From Calditerrivibrio nitroreducens DSM 19672 (GTDB taxonomy: Bacteria > Chrysiogenota > Deferribacteres > Deferribacterales > Calditerrivibrionaceae), in contig NC_014758.1 in assembly GCF_000183405.1 (NCBI RefSeq), positions 682,001-746,000 on the forward strand: a DNA stretch of 64,000 nucleotides, read 5' to 3'. The stretch's first letter is position 1. Every line of letters begins with the position of its first letter. Positions 18,722 to 26,857 of the stretch are shown piece after piece. The notes beneath the pieces were generated by a model. That model was not told the origin of the DNA and did no database searches. It was given only the letters and a program-made list of their open reading frames with translations. The position numbers and the translations under genes are program-made.

Positions 18722-20114
18722 AGTTTTGATTCTGGATGATGAGGACAACATACTATGGCTACTAAAAGAGGGGCTGGAAGACAGGTCGATATCTGTTATT
18801 ACATGTAGTGACTCTATAACTGCGGAAGGGTATCTCTCGAAAGATATTATAGATGTATGTATTGTGGATATCTTTCTGGATGGGGAAACGGGTCTTTCTT
18901 TAGTCAAAAAATGGAGCAGTAGATATAAAAATACCAAATTTATAATGATTACAGCTCAAAATACCAGCAGCAACGTTATAGAAGCCATGAACATAGGTGC
19001 TATCGATTTTTTCTCAAAACCATTCGATGTTAGGGAGGTAAAAAGTAGGATTCTTGATATTTTGGATAAGAAGATTGTGGATACAGGGATGGAAGATTAC
19101 TTAGATTACGACTATCAGACTTATTCAAAGAAGATGCTGGATGTTTATAAATTGGTTGGCAAAGTGGCGAGGACTGATATTAGTGTCTTAATCACAGGTG
19201 AGACAGGTACCGGTAAAGAGATTATTGCCAATATGATACACGAAAAAAGTAGTAGAAATTCTCACCCGTTTGTTGCGGTTAATGTTGCATCAATCCCCAA
19301 GGATCTTATTGAGAGTGAACTATTTGGACATGTAAAGGGTTCTTTTACTGGTGCATTGGCTGACAAAAAGGGTAAATTTGAAGAGGCAGATAGGGGGACT
19401 ATCTTTCTTGATGAAATAGGAGAAATGGAGCTCTCCCTACAGTCAAAAATCTTAAGGGTTTTGCAAAATAGAGAGATCTCTAAGGTGGGTTCAAATAAGA
19501 CGATAAAGCTCGATGTGAGGATTATTGCTGCCACAAACAAAGACCTTGAAAAGATGGTCAGGGAAGGGCTTTTTAGGGAGGATCTTTTTTACAGGCTTAA
19601 TGTGGTGGAGGTTCACCTACCACCTTTGAGAGATAGGAAGGAAGATATACCTATTCTGGTGGCACATTTCTTAAAAAAATATAGTTATATAAAATCAACA
19701 CAATTTAAAGTGGATGAAAAGGTATTGGAGCTTTTTAGAAAGTATAACTGGCCTGGTAATATAAGAGAACTTGAGAATGTTATACAGTATGCAATTGTTA
19801 ACTCGAATAAAAACTCAATAACAGTTGATGATCTCCCTGAAAAGATTAAGTCAGTTAGGATGTTAGACGATGGTGATTCCCTCAGCGATAGATTATACGA
19901 ACTATCAAAACATCTTATAGACTATTCCCAGATTACTGGCAGTTTTAATGCCTATTCCGAATATCTAAAAATCGTGGAAAGACCACTTTTGATGGCATCA
20001 CTTGAAACGACAAACTGGAATAAATCTGAGGCAGCAAAGATTTTGGGTATAAATAGAAATACGTTAAGAACACGAATAAAGGAGCTTAATATAGATGAGC
20101 AGAAAAAAAGTTAA
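18714..20114 (+). CDS. NtrC-family sigma-54-dependent response regulator
   Basis: A 466-aa transcription activator: receiver domain with phospho-acceptor Asp52, AAA+ domain with Walker A GETGTGKE (about 162-169), the sigma-54 contacting loop as GSFTGA (about 209-214, Ser in place of the usual Ala), Walker B IFLDEIGE, and a C-terminal Fis-type helix-turn-helix (SEAAKILGINRNTLRTRI). ATG 18714 is chosen, preceded by GGAGGAG; the TTG at 18702 lies upstream of that site. It overlaps the kinase gene by 8 nt and rnr by 20 nt. It is a candidate activator for the sigma-54 promoters in this window that lack NifA sites. That link is inference. Confidence 0.92.
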   Translation: MIKVLILDDEDNILWLLKEGLEDRSISVITCSDSITAEGYLSKDIIDVCIVDIFLDGETGLSLVKKWSSRYKNTKFIMITAQNTSSNVIEAMNIGAIDFFSKPFDVREVKSRILDILDKKIVDTGMEDYLDYDYQTYSKKMLDVYKLVGKVARTDISVLITGETGTGKEIIANMIHEKSSRNSHPFVAVNVASIPKDLIESELFGHVKGSFTGALADKKGKFEEADRGTIFLDEIGEMELSLQSKILRVLQNREISKVGSNKTIKLDVRIIAATNKDLEKMVREGLFREDLFYRLNVVEVHLPPLRDRKEDIPILVAHFLKKYSYIKSTQFKVDEKVLELFRKYNWPGNIRELENVIQYAIVNSNKNSITVDDLPEKIKSVRMLDDGDSLSDRLYELSKHLIDYSQITGSFNAYSEYLKIVERPLLMASLETTNWNKSEAAKILGINRNTLRTRIKELNIDEQKKS

Positions 20115-22041
20115 ACATAAAAAAAAGATTAAAGATAACCAGCAGTTTTTAGTAGGTAAAGTTGATATGGCGGCGGATGGATATGGTTTTTTCATCCCCG
20201 ATGACCCAAAAGAAAAAGATATCTTCATACCTAAAAATAAGCTCAACGGTGCATCACATAAGGATAAGGTAAAGGTTGTTATCGAATATTTCAGAGGGAA
20301 GAAAGAAGCAAGGGTGGTGGAGATATTAGAGAGAGGATACAGTAAAATTGTAGGTAGAGTAGAAAAGTCGAGATTTTTTGCTTATGTTGTCCCTTTTGTA
20401 AAACGTTTTGGGTTTGACATATATATACCAAAAAAATATTCTGAAGAACTGAAAGATGATGATGTTGTTATATGTGAAATAACAAAATATCCGGAAAAAT
20501 CGAAAAACCCGGAAGGTAAGATTATAAAGATCCTTGGTAATTTAAATGATAAAGGGATAGAAAATGAGATTGTAATAGAAAAGTATGAGATAAGAAGAGA
20601 GTTTCCTAAATCTGTTAGAAAAAATCTCGCAAGGGACTCTTTCGAGCTTTTTAAAAATCCCGGCAAAAGAACAGATTTTCGAGATCTTTTTACTGTTACG
20701 ATCGATGGGGAAACCGCAAGAGATTTTGATGATGCTATATCTATTCAGAGGCTGGAAAATGGGTATAAGCTTTTTGTCCATATAGCAGATGTATCACATT
20801 TCGTAAGGCCAGATTCCAGGCTCGATAAAGAGGCTTATCGAAGAGGCACGAGTATCTATTTCCCCGAGTTTGCCATACCGATGCTGCCGGAAGAGCTGTC
20901 CAACGACCTTTGTAGTTTAAGGCCCGGGGAGGAAAGGTTAACCATTACCGTTGAAATAGATTATGATGAAAAGGGTAACAGGATCGACTCTAATTTTTAT
21001 CAATCTGTAATAAAAAGTGATTACAGGCTTACTTATAATTATGTGAACAGTATTATCGAAGGTTACGAAAAGACTGATGATCTACGTCTTATAAGCCTTA
21101 TAGATACCGGACTTTCTTTGCTGGATAAATTGATACAAAGGAGAAAAAATGATGGTATGATCGATTTTGACCTGCCTGAAGTTGAATTTTATTTCGATGA
21201 AAATGGTGATATGGTGGATATCAAGCCTCTTGAAAGAAAAATTTCCCATCGTTTGATTGAATTTTTTATGATAGAGGCAAATGAGGCCGTAGCAGAATTT
21301 CTGGAAAAAGCTTATGATAGAGGGATGTTTAGAGTTCATGGTTCACCAGATCCAGAAAAATTACAGGAGTTTGTAACAATATGTCATATCTACGGTATTG
21401 AAGTGGGGGAACTTGTGGTTGATGATCCCAAATCTATACAATCCCTTTCTGAAAAGATTGCCAATTCAAAGTTTAGTTATCTACTCAGCTCTATGCTCGT
21501 AAGAACAATGCAAAAGGCTATCTACTCACCGGATAACACAGGGCATTTTGGCCTTTCTTCCACCTGTTATACCCACTTTACCAGCCCCATAAGAAGATAC
21601 CCTGATCTTGTGGTTCATAGATTATTAAAGAAAAAGCTATTCGGGTATTTTTTTGATTTTGATGAAGATTATCTTGATGCTGCTGCCATAAATTCATCAA
21701 GGATGGAGCAGATGGCGGAAGAGGCTGAGCGGGAGATACACCTTTATAAAAAACTTAAGTTTCTTCAATCTCATATCGATGCTACTTTTGATGCTTTCAT
21801 CAATAGACTTACCCCTAATGGAATATTCATATATCTTGAAAAATTTTTACTCACAGGTTTTATCCCTATAGAAAATATGCTGGATGATGAATATTATTAT
21901 CTGGATAATCAGAATATGTTTATAGGTAAGAGGAGAAAAAAGAGGTTAAAGCTTGGGGATAGAATATCGGTAAAACTTTCACGGGTAAATTATGATCACC
22001 TGGAAGCAGATTTTTTTCTGGTGGAGTTGGGGGGTAAATAA
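20095..22041 (+). CDS. rnr: Ribonuclease R
   Basis: Processive 3'-5' exoribonuclease of the RNB family that degrades structured RNA. The 648-aa protein has a basic N terminus, cold-shock domains (GKVDMAADGYGFFIP), the RNB catalytic domain with DGETARDFDDAISI (catalytic Asp cluster, about residues 203-216), HIADVSHFVRP, TSPIRRYPDLVVHRLL and a C-terminal S1 domain (FDAFINRLTPNGIFIYL). It is shorter than E. coli RNase R (813 aa) because the terminal extensions are missing. The start overlaps the upstream regulator gene by 20 nt, and a terminator follows. Confidence 0.96.
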   Translation: MSRKKVKHKKKIKDNQQFLVGKVDMAADGYGFFIPDDPKEKDIFIPKNKLNGASHKDKVKVVIEYFRGKKEARVVEILERGYSKIVGRVEKSRFFAYVVPFVKRFGFDIYIPKKYSEELKDDDVVICEITKYPEKSKNPEGKIIKILGNLNDKGIENEIVIEKYEIRREFPKSVRKNLARDSFELFKNPGKRTDFRDLFTVTIDGETARDFDDAISIQRLENGYKLFVHIADVSHFVRPDSRLDKEAYRRGTSIYFPEFAIPMLPEELSNDLCSLRPGEERLTITVEIDYDEKGNRIDSNFYQSVIKSDYRLTYNYVNSIIEGYEKTDDLRLISLIDTGLSLLDKLIQRRKNDGMIDFDLPEVEFYFDENGDMVDIKPLERKISHRLIEFFMIEANEAVAEFLEKAYDRGMFRVHGSPDPEKLQEFVTICHIYGIEVGELVVDDPKSIQSLSEKIANSKFSYLLSSMLVRTMQKAIYSPDNTGHFGLSSTCYTHFTSPIRRYPDLVVHRLLKKKLFGYFFDFDEDYLDAAAINSSRMEQMAEEAEREIHLYKKLKFLQSHIDATFDAFINRLTPNGIFIYLEKFLLTGFIPIENMLDDEYYYLDNQNMFIGKRRKKRLKLGDRISVKLSRVNYDHLEADFFLVELGGK

Positions 22042-22080
22042 ACATTCAAAAAATGGGGTGATGGCAGGGACACAATTAAG

Positions 22081-22101
22081 TTGACATTGTCAAATTTTTT
22101 T
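22081..22101 (+). terminator. Intrinsic terminator after rnr
   Basis: TTGAC, 3-nt loop ATT, GTCAA (22081-22093), then ATTTTTTT. A short 5-bp stem but a good T tract. It lies between convergent rnr and nifV. Confidence 0.5.
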
Positions 22102-23161
22102 AAACAATATCATATTTTAATTTTTCAACAACTGAAAAAGGCAGGTCTTTCTTGGAAAGATTTGCACCGTTTTTCCCTAAAAGGTAAAGGAGGTTAGCTC
22201 TCCCGCTCGTAGGCCCGAAGGTAATTTTTCTTTCTCTCTTTAATATTTCGGGATCAAAAGGCTCATAGAGCTGAGGATTTTTTAAAATTCCATCTGCATG
22301 CATCCCCGATTCATGACAAAAGGTATTTCCACCAACGATAGGTTTATTTTTGGGGATTTTGAATCCTGATATCTCTGATAAAATATTACAAACTTCGGTG
22401 ATGTACTCTAAAATGAGGTTTATATGATATTTTTTTGATAAGAATAAGATCATAGCGATTTCTTCAAGGGGACAATTTCCTGCTCTTTCACCAAGACCTA
22501 AAATGGTAGTGTTTACATAGTCTGCACCTGCTTCTACAGCCGCAAAAGTGTTAGCTGTTACCATTCCAAGATCATTGTGACCGTGAAACTCAACAGGTAT
22601 TTTTAAATGTTTTTTGATTCGGGAAACCAATAAAAAAGTGTTGAAAGGATTTAATATTCCTACAGTGTCACATAACCTTACTCTGTCAGCTCCGTATTCT
22701 TGTGCAGTTTTAAAATATCTGGTTAGAAACGAGGGTTCAGCCCTTGAACTATCCTCCCCTCCGACAGATACGTAAAGCTCTTTTTCCTTACAATATGTGA
22801 TAACCCTTTTTAAATTTTCAATAATCCATTTTCTATCTTTATTTAATTTTTTCTGTATATGAATATCTGAAACAGGTAGGGATATCTCTACGGCTTTTGC
22901 TCCGGCAGAGATAGATTTTTCAATATCTTCAATTTTACACCTGTTAAACGCTATAATCCTTGCCCGGGGGTTCAGATTCATGATTGCTTCAAAAGATTTC
23001 ATGGCATAACTTCCAGAGGCTGGAAACCCTGCTTCGATTTCATCTACATTAAGTTTTTCTAATGCACTGACAATTTTTAATTTATCATTAATTCTAAATA
23101 TCACACCGGGTGTTTGTTCACCATCTCTTAAAGTGGTATCATCGAAAAATATTTTTCTCAT
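22100..23161 (-). CDS. nifV: Homocitrate synthase NifV
   Basis: Condenses acetyl-CoA and 2-oxoglutarate to homocitrate, the organic ligand of the FeMo cofactor. The 353-aa protein belongs to the DRE-TIM metallolyase family: DTTLRDGEQTPGV at residues 8-20, EAGFPASG, LCDTVGIL, FHGHNDLGMVTANTFAA (metal-binding HGHND) and GLGERAGNCPLEEI. Length and the nif context point to NifV, not to isopropylmalate synthase, which is longer and has a regulatory domain. It is divergent from nifB and shares its control region; the sigma-54-type promoter is at 23195-23210. Confidence 0.93.
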   Translation of the reverse strand: MRKIFFDDTTLRDGEQTPGVIFRINDKLKIVSALEKLNVDEIEAGFPASGSYAMKSFEAIMNLNPRARIIAFNRCKIEDIEKSISAGAKAVEISLPVSDIHIQKKLNKDRKWIIENLKRVITYCKEKELYVSVGGEDSSRAEPSFLTRYFKTAQEYGADRVRLCDTVGILNPFNTFLLVSRIKKHLKIPVEFHGHNDLGMVTANTFAAVEAGADYVNTTILGLGERAGNCPLEEIAMILFLSKKYHINLILEYITEVCNILSEISGFKIPKNKPIVGGNTFCHESGMHADGILKNPQLYEPFDPEILKRERKITFGPTSGRANLLYLLGKNGANLSKKDLPFSVVEKLKYDIV

Positions 23162-23194
23162 AACAACACCTCTTTATACATTTTAAAAATTATA

Positions 23195-23210
23195 AGCATT
23201 CTTTATGCCT
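23195..23210 (-). promoter_or_regulatory. Sigma-54 promoter of nifV
   Basis: Minus strand AGGCAT-N5-ATGCT: the -24 GG and -12 GC are in exact register (consensus TGGCAC-N5-TTGCW). It is 58.5 bp from the centre of the NifA-type site at 23261-23276, the same distance as in the fdxB promoter. Confidence 0.7.
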
Positions 23211-23260
23211 GAATAATTGAAACAAGTTTTGTCATAAAAATGACTATTTTTTATCTATCT

Positions 23261-23276
23261 TGTAATAAATATTACA
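23261..23276. promoter_or_regulatory. NifA-type upstream activator site (nifV/nifB)
   Basis: TGTAATAAATATTACA fits TGT-N10-ACA exactly and is a palindrome (TGTAATA/TATTACA around AA). It is the only such site in the nifV-nifB gap and can serve both directions. Confidence 0.8.
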
Positions 23277-23296
23277 AAAAAAGCCTTTTGAACCGG

Positions 23297-23312
23297 TGGC
23301 ATAAGTGTTGCG
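23297..23312 (+). promoter_or_regulatory. Sigma-54 promoter of nifB-orf-nifA
   Basis: TGGCAT-AAGTG-TTGCG matches the -24/-12 consensus at every invariant base. Transcription would start near 23323, just ahead of the AAGGAGG at 23324-23330. This rules out nifB starts upstream of 23336. Confidence 0.85.
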
Positions 23313-23335
23313 ATTATTTATGCAAGGAGGCAAAT

Positions 23336-24223
23336 ATGAACTGTACTATATTAAAACCGGAACTAAAAGATAGCATAAAAGAAAGAATAAAAGATCACCC
23401 CTGCTTTTGTGAAAAAGCACATACTAAGTATTCAAGGATGCATCTGGCGGTTGCTCCGAAGTGCAATATCCAGTGCAATTACTGCAATAGAAAATTTGAT
23501 TGTGTAAATGAATCAAGACCGGGTGTTACCAGTAAAGTTTTGACTCCTGAAGAGGCGTTTGAACGTTTTAAGTGTGTAAAAAGTAAAATAAATGATCTTA
23601 CCGTAGTGGGGATTGCAGGGCCGGGTGATCCTCTCGCCAATATCGAAAATACGATGAAAACATTTGAGCTTATAAGAAATTATTCGAATAATATTAGACT
23701 TTGCCTCAGTACAAATGGATTAATGCTTCCCTATTATATAAAAGACCTGGTTAAGCTGGGTGTTGAACATATAACCATCACAATAAATACCGTTGATGAA
23801 AAAATAGGCAGTAAAATCTACAGGTTTATAAAATTCAATGGAAAAACATATAAAGGTGTAGAAGCAAGTGAAATATTATATGATAGACAGTTAGAAGGTT
23901 TAAGGATGGCTGTTTCCATGGGGTTAATTGTTAAGATAAATACAGTTTTGATACCTGGCATAAATGATGCTAATATCCCTGATATAAGCAGGATGATAAA
24001 AAGGGAAGGTGGTTTTATACATAACATTATCCCTCTCATAAATCCTGCTGATAATTCAACTTATTTTGCAAAGGAAAAAGTAAGAGAGCCTGAAGCAAAA
24101 GAGATTGAATTTGCAAGATTTCAGGCTACTCTTGAGCTTGGGAGTATTTCTATGGTTATGAAGCATTGCAAACAATGCAGGGCTGATGCAGTAGGCAAAT
24201 TAAATGAAGACTATGAAATATAG
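23336..24223 (+). CDS. nifB: FeMo-cofactor biosynthesis radical SAM protein NifB
   Basis: Builds the carbide-centred NifB cofactor (8Fe core) from two 4Fe-4S clusters with SAM, the first committed step to FeMo-co. The 295-aa form starts at ATG 23336, with AAGGAGG 5 nt upstream and a sigma-54 promoter immediately before it. The radical SAM motif is CNIQCNYC (Cys43, Cys47, Cys50). HPCFCEKAHTKYSRMHLAVAP before it and the C-terminal MVMKHCKQCRADAVG are typical of NifB. There is no C-terminal NifX-like domain, so it is the short NifB type. It is first in an operon with an unknown gene and nifA. Confidence 0.96.
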   Translation: MNCTILKPELKDSIKERIKDHPCFCEKAHTKYSRMHLAVAPKCNIQCNYCNRKFDCVNESRPGVTSKVLTPEEAFERFKCVKSKINDLTVVGIAGPGDPLANIENTMKTFELIRNYSNNIRLCLSTNGLMLPYYIKDLVKLGVEHITITINTVDEKIGSKIYRFIKFNGKTYKGVEASEILYDRQLEGLRMAVSMGLIVKINTVLIPGINDANIPDISRMIKREGGFIHNIIPLINPADNSTYFAKEKVREPEAKEIEFARFQATLELGSISMVMKHCKQCRADAVGKLNEDYEI

Positions 24224-24232
24224 AGGTGGGCC

Positions 24233-24508
24233 ATGTTGAAGAATTATAGTATTTTTAAGGTAGAAATTGTTGATATAGATTACGGGATGTATATGACAGG
24301 AATTACAGCTAAAAATGGTAAAATAGTTTTTTCGGTTATGATGAAGACAGAAGAAGCAATAAAAGCTATGATTGAAAAAAATAGGGAGGCTTATTGCGTT
24401 CTTTCAGGTAAAGATGTGATCATCTTCAGGGACTTTAAATATTTTGCTTCAAAGTTTATATTGAATAGAAAAGTGATTGAAGAGTATTTCAGTAAAATTC
24501 TGGCTTAG
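24233..24508 (+). CDS. Unrecognised 91-aa protein between nifB and nifA
   Basis: A small soluble protein that I do not recognise. It has no membrane segment, no Cys pair (only one Cys, near residue 57) and a mixed alpha/beta look: strands at KNYSIFKVEIVDIDYGMYMTGITAKNG-like alternation, a helix at EEAIKAMIEKNREAY, then strands SGKDVIIFRD and a C-terminal helix. An AGAGGTGGG-type ribosome binding site lies before the ATG. It is 9 nt after nifB and 12 nt before nifA, so it is surely co-expressed with them from the nifB sigma-54 promoter. A role in NifA control or cofactor synthesis is only a guess from position. Confidence 0.75.
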   Translation: MLKNYSIFKVEIVDIDYGMYMTGITAKNGKIVFSVMMKTEEAIKAMIEKNREAYCVLSGKDVIIFRDFKYFASKFILNRKVIEEYFSKILA

Positions 24509-24520
24509 GGAAGATAGATT

Positions 24521-26107
24521 ATGTTCTATTCTGATGTTTTGAAATTTTATAAACTTGCCCTTGAAACTGTTTTTCAAATCGGCAAAATTTTATCCATGTC
24601 ATTTTATGGCTCCAATCCATATGAAAATATCCTGAATATTTTATCCGACTATTTAAATGTTAAAAGGGGGATGATTCTGATATATGATAAACAATCTGAC
24701 TATCTTTTCCCCAAAGCTGCGGTAGGGATTGATAGTTTGCAGTACAACAAATTGTTTTACAGGCCAAAAGAGGGGATAGTTGGTAGGGTTTTTTCAATGG
24801 GTGTTTCAATGATGATTCCTGATATAGACGAAGAACCCAATTTTCTTGGTAAGATTGAACGTGAATATAATTATGAAAAAACTTCCTTCTATGCTATGAC
24901 TATCAAAGATAGTGAAAATGTTAAATATGGGGTGCTTGCGATAGATAAGGATGCATACGATGTGGTTAACGTAAAGACTGAGTTTGATCTTTTAAGCATG
25001 ATTTGCATCATGCTCGGAAATTTTATAAAACAGAAAATACAAATTGAGGAAAATATAAAAACACTCGAGGAGAAAAATTTAAGGCTATCTGCACAGATTA
25101 TAACAAAATACGGGTTCAAAGAGATAGTGGGTAAAAGTAAAGTGATGAAAAATGTATTTGAAAAGATACATATGTTACTTAAATCGAAAGCTCCTGTGCT
25201 GATAATCGGAGAGAGTGGTACCGGAAAGGAGGTTGTGGCAAAGACCATCCATTATAATAGTGAAAGAAAAAACGGTCCTTTTATTGCTATAAATTGTGCT
25301 GCAATCCCTGCTGAATTAATAGAAAGTGAAATTTTTGGTTATGAAAAAGGCGCTTTTACAGGCGCTGTAGCACAGAAAAAAGGTAAATTCGAACTTGCCA
25401 ATGGTGGAACACTTTTTCTTGACGAAATAGGGGATATGCCTCTTGGCTTGCAGAGCAAACTTCTGAGAATTTTGCAGGAAAAAGAATTTGAAAGGGTGGG
25501 GGGGACTTCCACCATAAAAACCGATGTGAGAATAATTGCTGCAACCAACAAAAATTTACTTGAAGAAGTTCATAAAGGGAATTTCAGGCTCGATTTATTT
25601 TATCGTTTGAATGTTTTTAATATAATTTTGCCACCTTTAAGGGATAGAAAGGAAGATATACCGTATCTTGTGGAACATATTTTGAAAAAATTGAATAATG
25701 AATATGGACTTAACAAGAAGATAGATAAACAGATATTCGCAAAATTAATGAATTGTGATTTTCCTGGAAATGTCAGGGAACTTGAAAACTGCATTGAAAG
25801 GGCTTATTTTAATTCTCCTTCCAATGTAATCTCGTACGATGATTTTTCATGTAATCTCTGTAAAATCCCAATGCCAAAGATCGAAACTTGTGAATTAAAT
25901 GATGTTAAACAGTTTGATAATAACGATAAAAATGTTGATATGAAGGAAAATATCAGTCCTGAAACTTATTCGGAAAGGGATAAAATAATTGAAGCCTTGA
26001 GAAAATGCGGATGGGTTCAGGCAAAAGCGGCCAGGTTGTTAGGGGTTACTGTTCGCCAGCTGAATTACAGGATTAAAAAATATAATATAAATATTCAAAA
26101 AATTTAA
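24521..26107 (+). CDS. nifA: Nif-specific sigma-54 activator NifA
   Basis: Transcription activator of the nif promoters. The 528-aa protein has an N-terminal GAF domain (about residues 35-175), the AAA+ domain with Walker A GESGTGKE (about 230-237), the sigma-54 contact loop GAFTGA (277-282) and LFLDEIGD, and a C-terminal Fis-type helix-turn-helix (about 492-520, AKAARLLGVTVRQLNYRI). Cysteines at 412, 424, 444 and 447 form C-X11-C-X19-C-X2-C at the end of the AAA+ domain. Rhizobial and similar NifA have C-X11-C-X19-C-X4-C there and are directly oxygen-sensitive. No NifL is adjacent. Transcribed with nifB, so it probably activates its own synthesis. Confidence 0.94.
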   Translation: MFYSDVLKFYKLALETVFQIGKILSMSFYGSNPYENILNILSDYLNVKRGMILIYDKQSDYLFPKAAVGIDSLQYNKLFYRPKEGIVGRVFSMGVSMMIPDIDEEPNFLGKIEREYNYEKTSFYAMTIKDSENVKYGVLAIDKDAYDVVNVKTEFDLLSMICIMLGNFIKQKIQIEENIKTLEEKNLRLSAQIITKYGFKEIVGKSKVMKNVFEKIHMLLKSKAPVLIIGESGTGKEVVAKTIHYNSERKNGPFIAINCAAIPAELIESEIFGYEKGAFTGAVAQKKGKFELANGGTLFLDEIGDMPLGLQSKLLRILQEKEFERVGGTSTIKTDVRIIAATNKNLLEEVHKGNFRLDLFYRLNVFNIILPPLRDRKEDIPYLVEHILKKLNNEYGLNKKIDKQIFAKLMNCDFPGNVRELENCIERAYFNSPSNVISYDDFSCNLCKIPMPKIETCELNDVKQFDNNDKNVDMKENISPETYSERDKIIEALRKCGWVQAKAARLLGVTVRQLNYRIKKYNINIQKI

Positions 26108-26124
26108 TATATCTTTTTCAGTTT

Positions 26125-26385
26125 TTATACAGGTATCCATCTTCCGGTATCCTCGTCAAAATCTTCTAAAATTTCCAACTCGTCTTCTCTTAAGCCGACT
26201 ATTTTATCTTCTTCCAGAAAATGAACATATATCACCTGCGAATTTAAAAATTCTCCCAGCTCTCTTACAAATCCCTCTGAACCTGCTTTCAGTATTATAC
26301 TCCCCCTTCTGCATCCAGAACATGTGCCGTCATTGCGTATGTCATTTAGGACCTTTACTTTTTGACACGGTTTAAATCTGGTCAT
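26125..26385 (-). CDS. nifZ: Short NifZ-family protein
   Basis: NifZ helps P-cluster maturation of the MoFe protein. This 86-aa protein keeps the core of the family: KVKVLNDIRNDGTCSG, the GSEGFVRELGEFLNSQVIYVHF block and VGLREDELE. It is shorter than many NifZ proteins (roughly 100-150 aa). It has a CSGC pair (Cys22, Cys25) and Cys7. It overlaps fdxB by 14 nt on the minus strand and converges with nifA, with no clear terminator between. Confidence 0.82.
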   Translation of the reverse strand: MTRFKPCQKVKVLNDIRNDGTCSGCRRGSIILKAGSEGFVRELGEFLNSQVIYVHFLEEDKIVGLREDELEILEDFDEDTGRWIPV

Positions 26386-26659
26386 TTTTCACCTCCAAAG
26401 GTTTATGTACGAAACATCCTTTTGGACATACCTTCTGGCATGCCTTGCATCCAATACATAAATGATCATTGACAAGTACCATATATGTACAGTCGATATC
26501 TTCATCATCTTCTTCCATCACTTTAAGATCCATGACATTTTGAGGACATACTTTATAGCACCTACCACAACCGATACACTTTTTTGAATCAAGAAACATA
26601 ACAAATTCAGGGATAAAATCGTGACCACACTTAGTTTTGTATGTAATGTATTCAGGCAT
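26372..26659 (-). CDS. fdxB: Nif-associated 2[4Fe-4S] ferredoxin (ferredoxin III, FdxB type)
   Basis: A 95-aa low-potential ferredoxin of the type encoded in nif clusters, a possible electron donor for nitrogenase or for cofactor assembly. Two cluster-binding motifs are seen: CIGCGRCYKVCP and CIGCKACQKVCP, separated by an acidic insert. ATG 26659 is selected because TAAGGAGGT stands just before it; an ATG 24 nt further upstream lacks one. First gene of the fdxB-nifZ unit under a divergent sigma-54 promoter. Confidence 0.9.
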   Translation of the reverse strand: MPEYITYKTKCGHDFIPEFVMFLDSKKCIGCGRCYKVCPQNVMDLKVMEEDDEDIDCTYMVLVNDHLCIGCKACQKVCPKGCFVHKPLEVKNDQI

Positions 26660-26717
26660 CTTTACCTCCTTACGAATTTTCAAATTGTTTTAAGTTTTGT
26701 AACCTGATGATTGTCTA

Positions 26718-26733
26718 AACAAAATTAATGCCA
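26718..26733 (-). promoter_or_regulatory. Sigma-54 promoter of fdxB-nifZ
   Basis: Minus strand TGGCAT-TAATT-TTGTT: full -24 element, -12 with T instead of C. The centre of the shared TGT-N10-ACA site is 58.5 bp away. Confidence 0.65.
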
Positions 26734-26783
26734 GTCTGTTCAATAAAAGTTTATGTATGATTTGTATGAAAATTCAGAAATTT

Positions 26784-26799
26784 TGTTATATCTATTACA
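26784..26799. promoter_or_regulatory. NifA-type upstream activator site (fdxB/nifE)
   Basis: TGTTATATCTATTACA fits TGT-N10-ACA. A single site between divergent sigma-54 promoters, as in the nifV/nifB gap. Confidence 0.78.
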
Positions 26800-26818
26800 A
26801 AATTTACTGTTATTTTAC

Positions 26819-26834
26819 TGGCATCGTTTTTGAT
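26819..26834 (+). promoter_or_regulatory. Sigma-54 promoter of nifENX
   Basis: TGGCAT-CGTTT-TTGAT: full -24 element; the -12 reads TTGA like the nifH promoter. Predicted start near 26845, followed by AAGGAG before ATG 26858. Confidence 0.7.
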
Positions 26835-26857
26835 TCTACAGGCTTAAGGAGAAAAAG

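Noticed and set aside
23240-23336. Longer nifB starting at ATG 23240
   Set aside because: It would contain the NifA site and the sigma-54 promoter inside the coding region; the ATG at 23336 has an ideal ribosome binding site.
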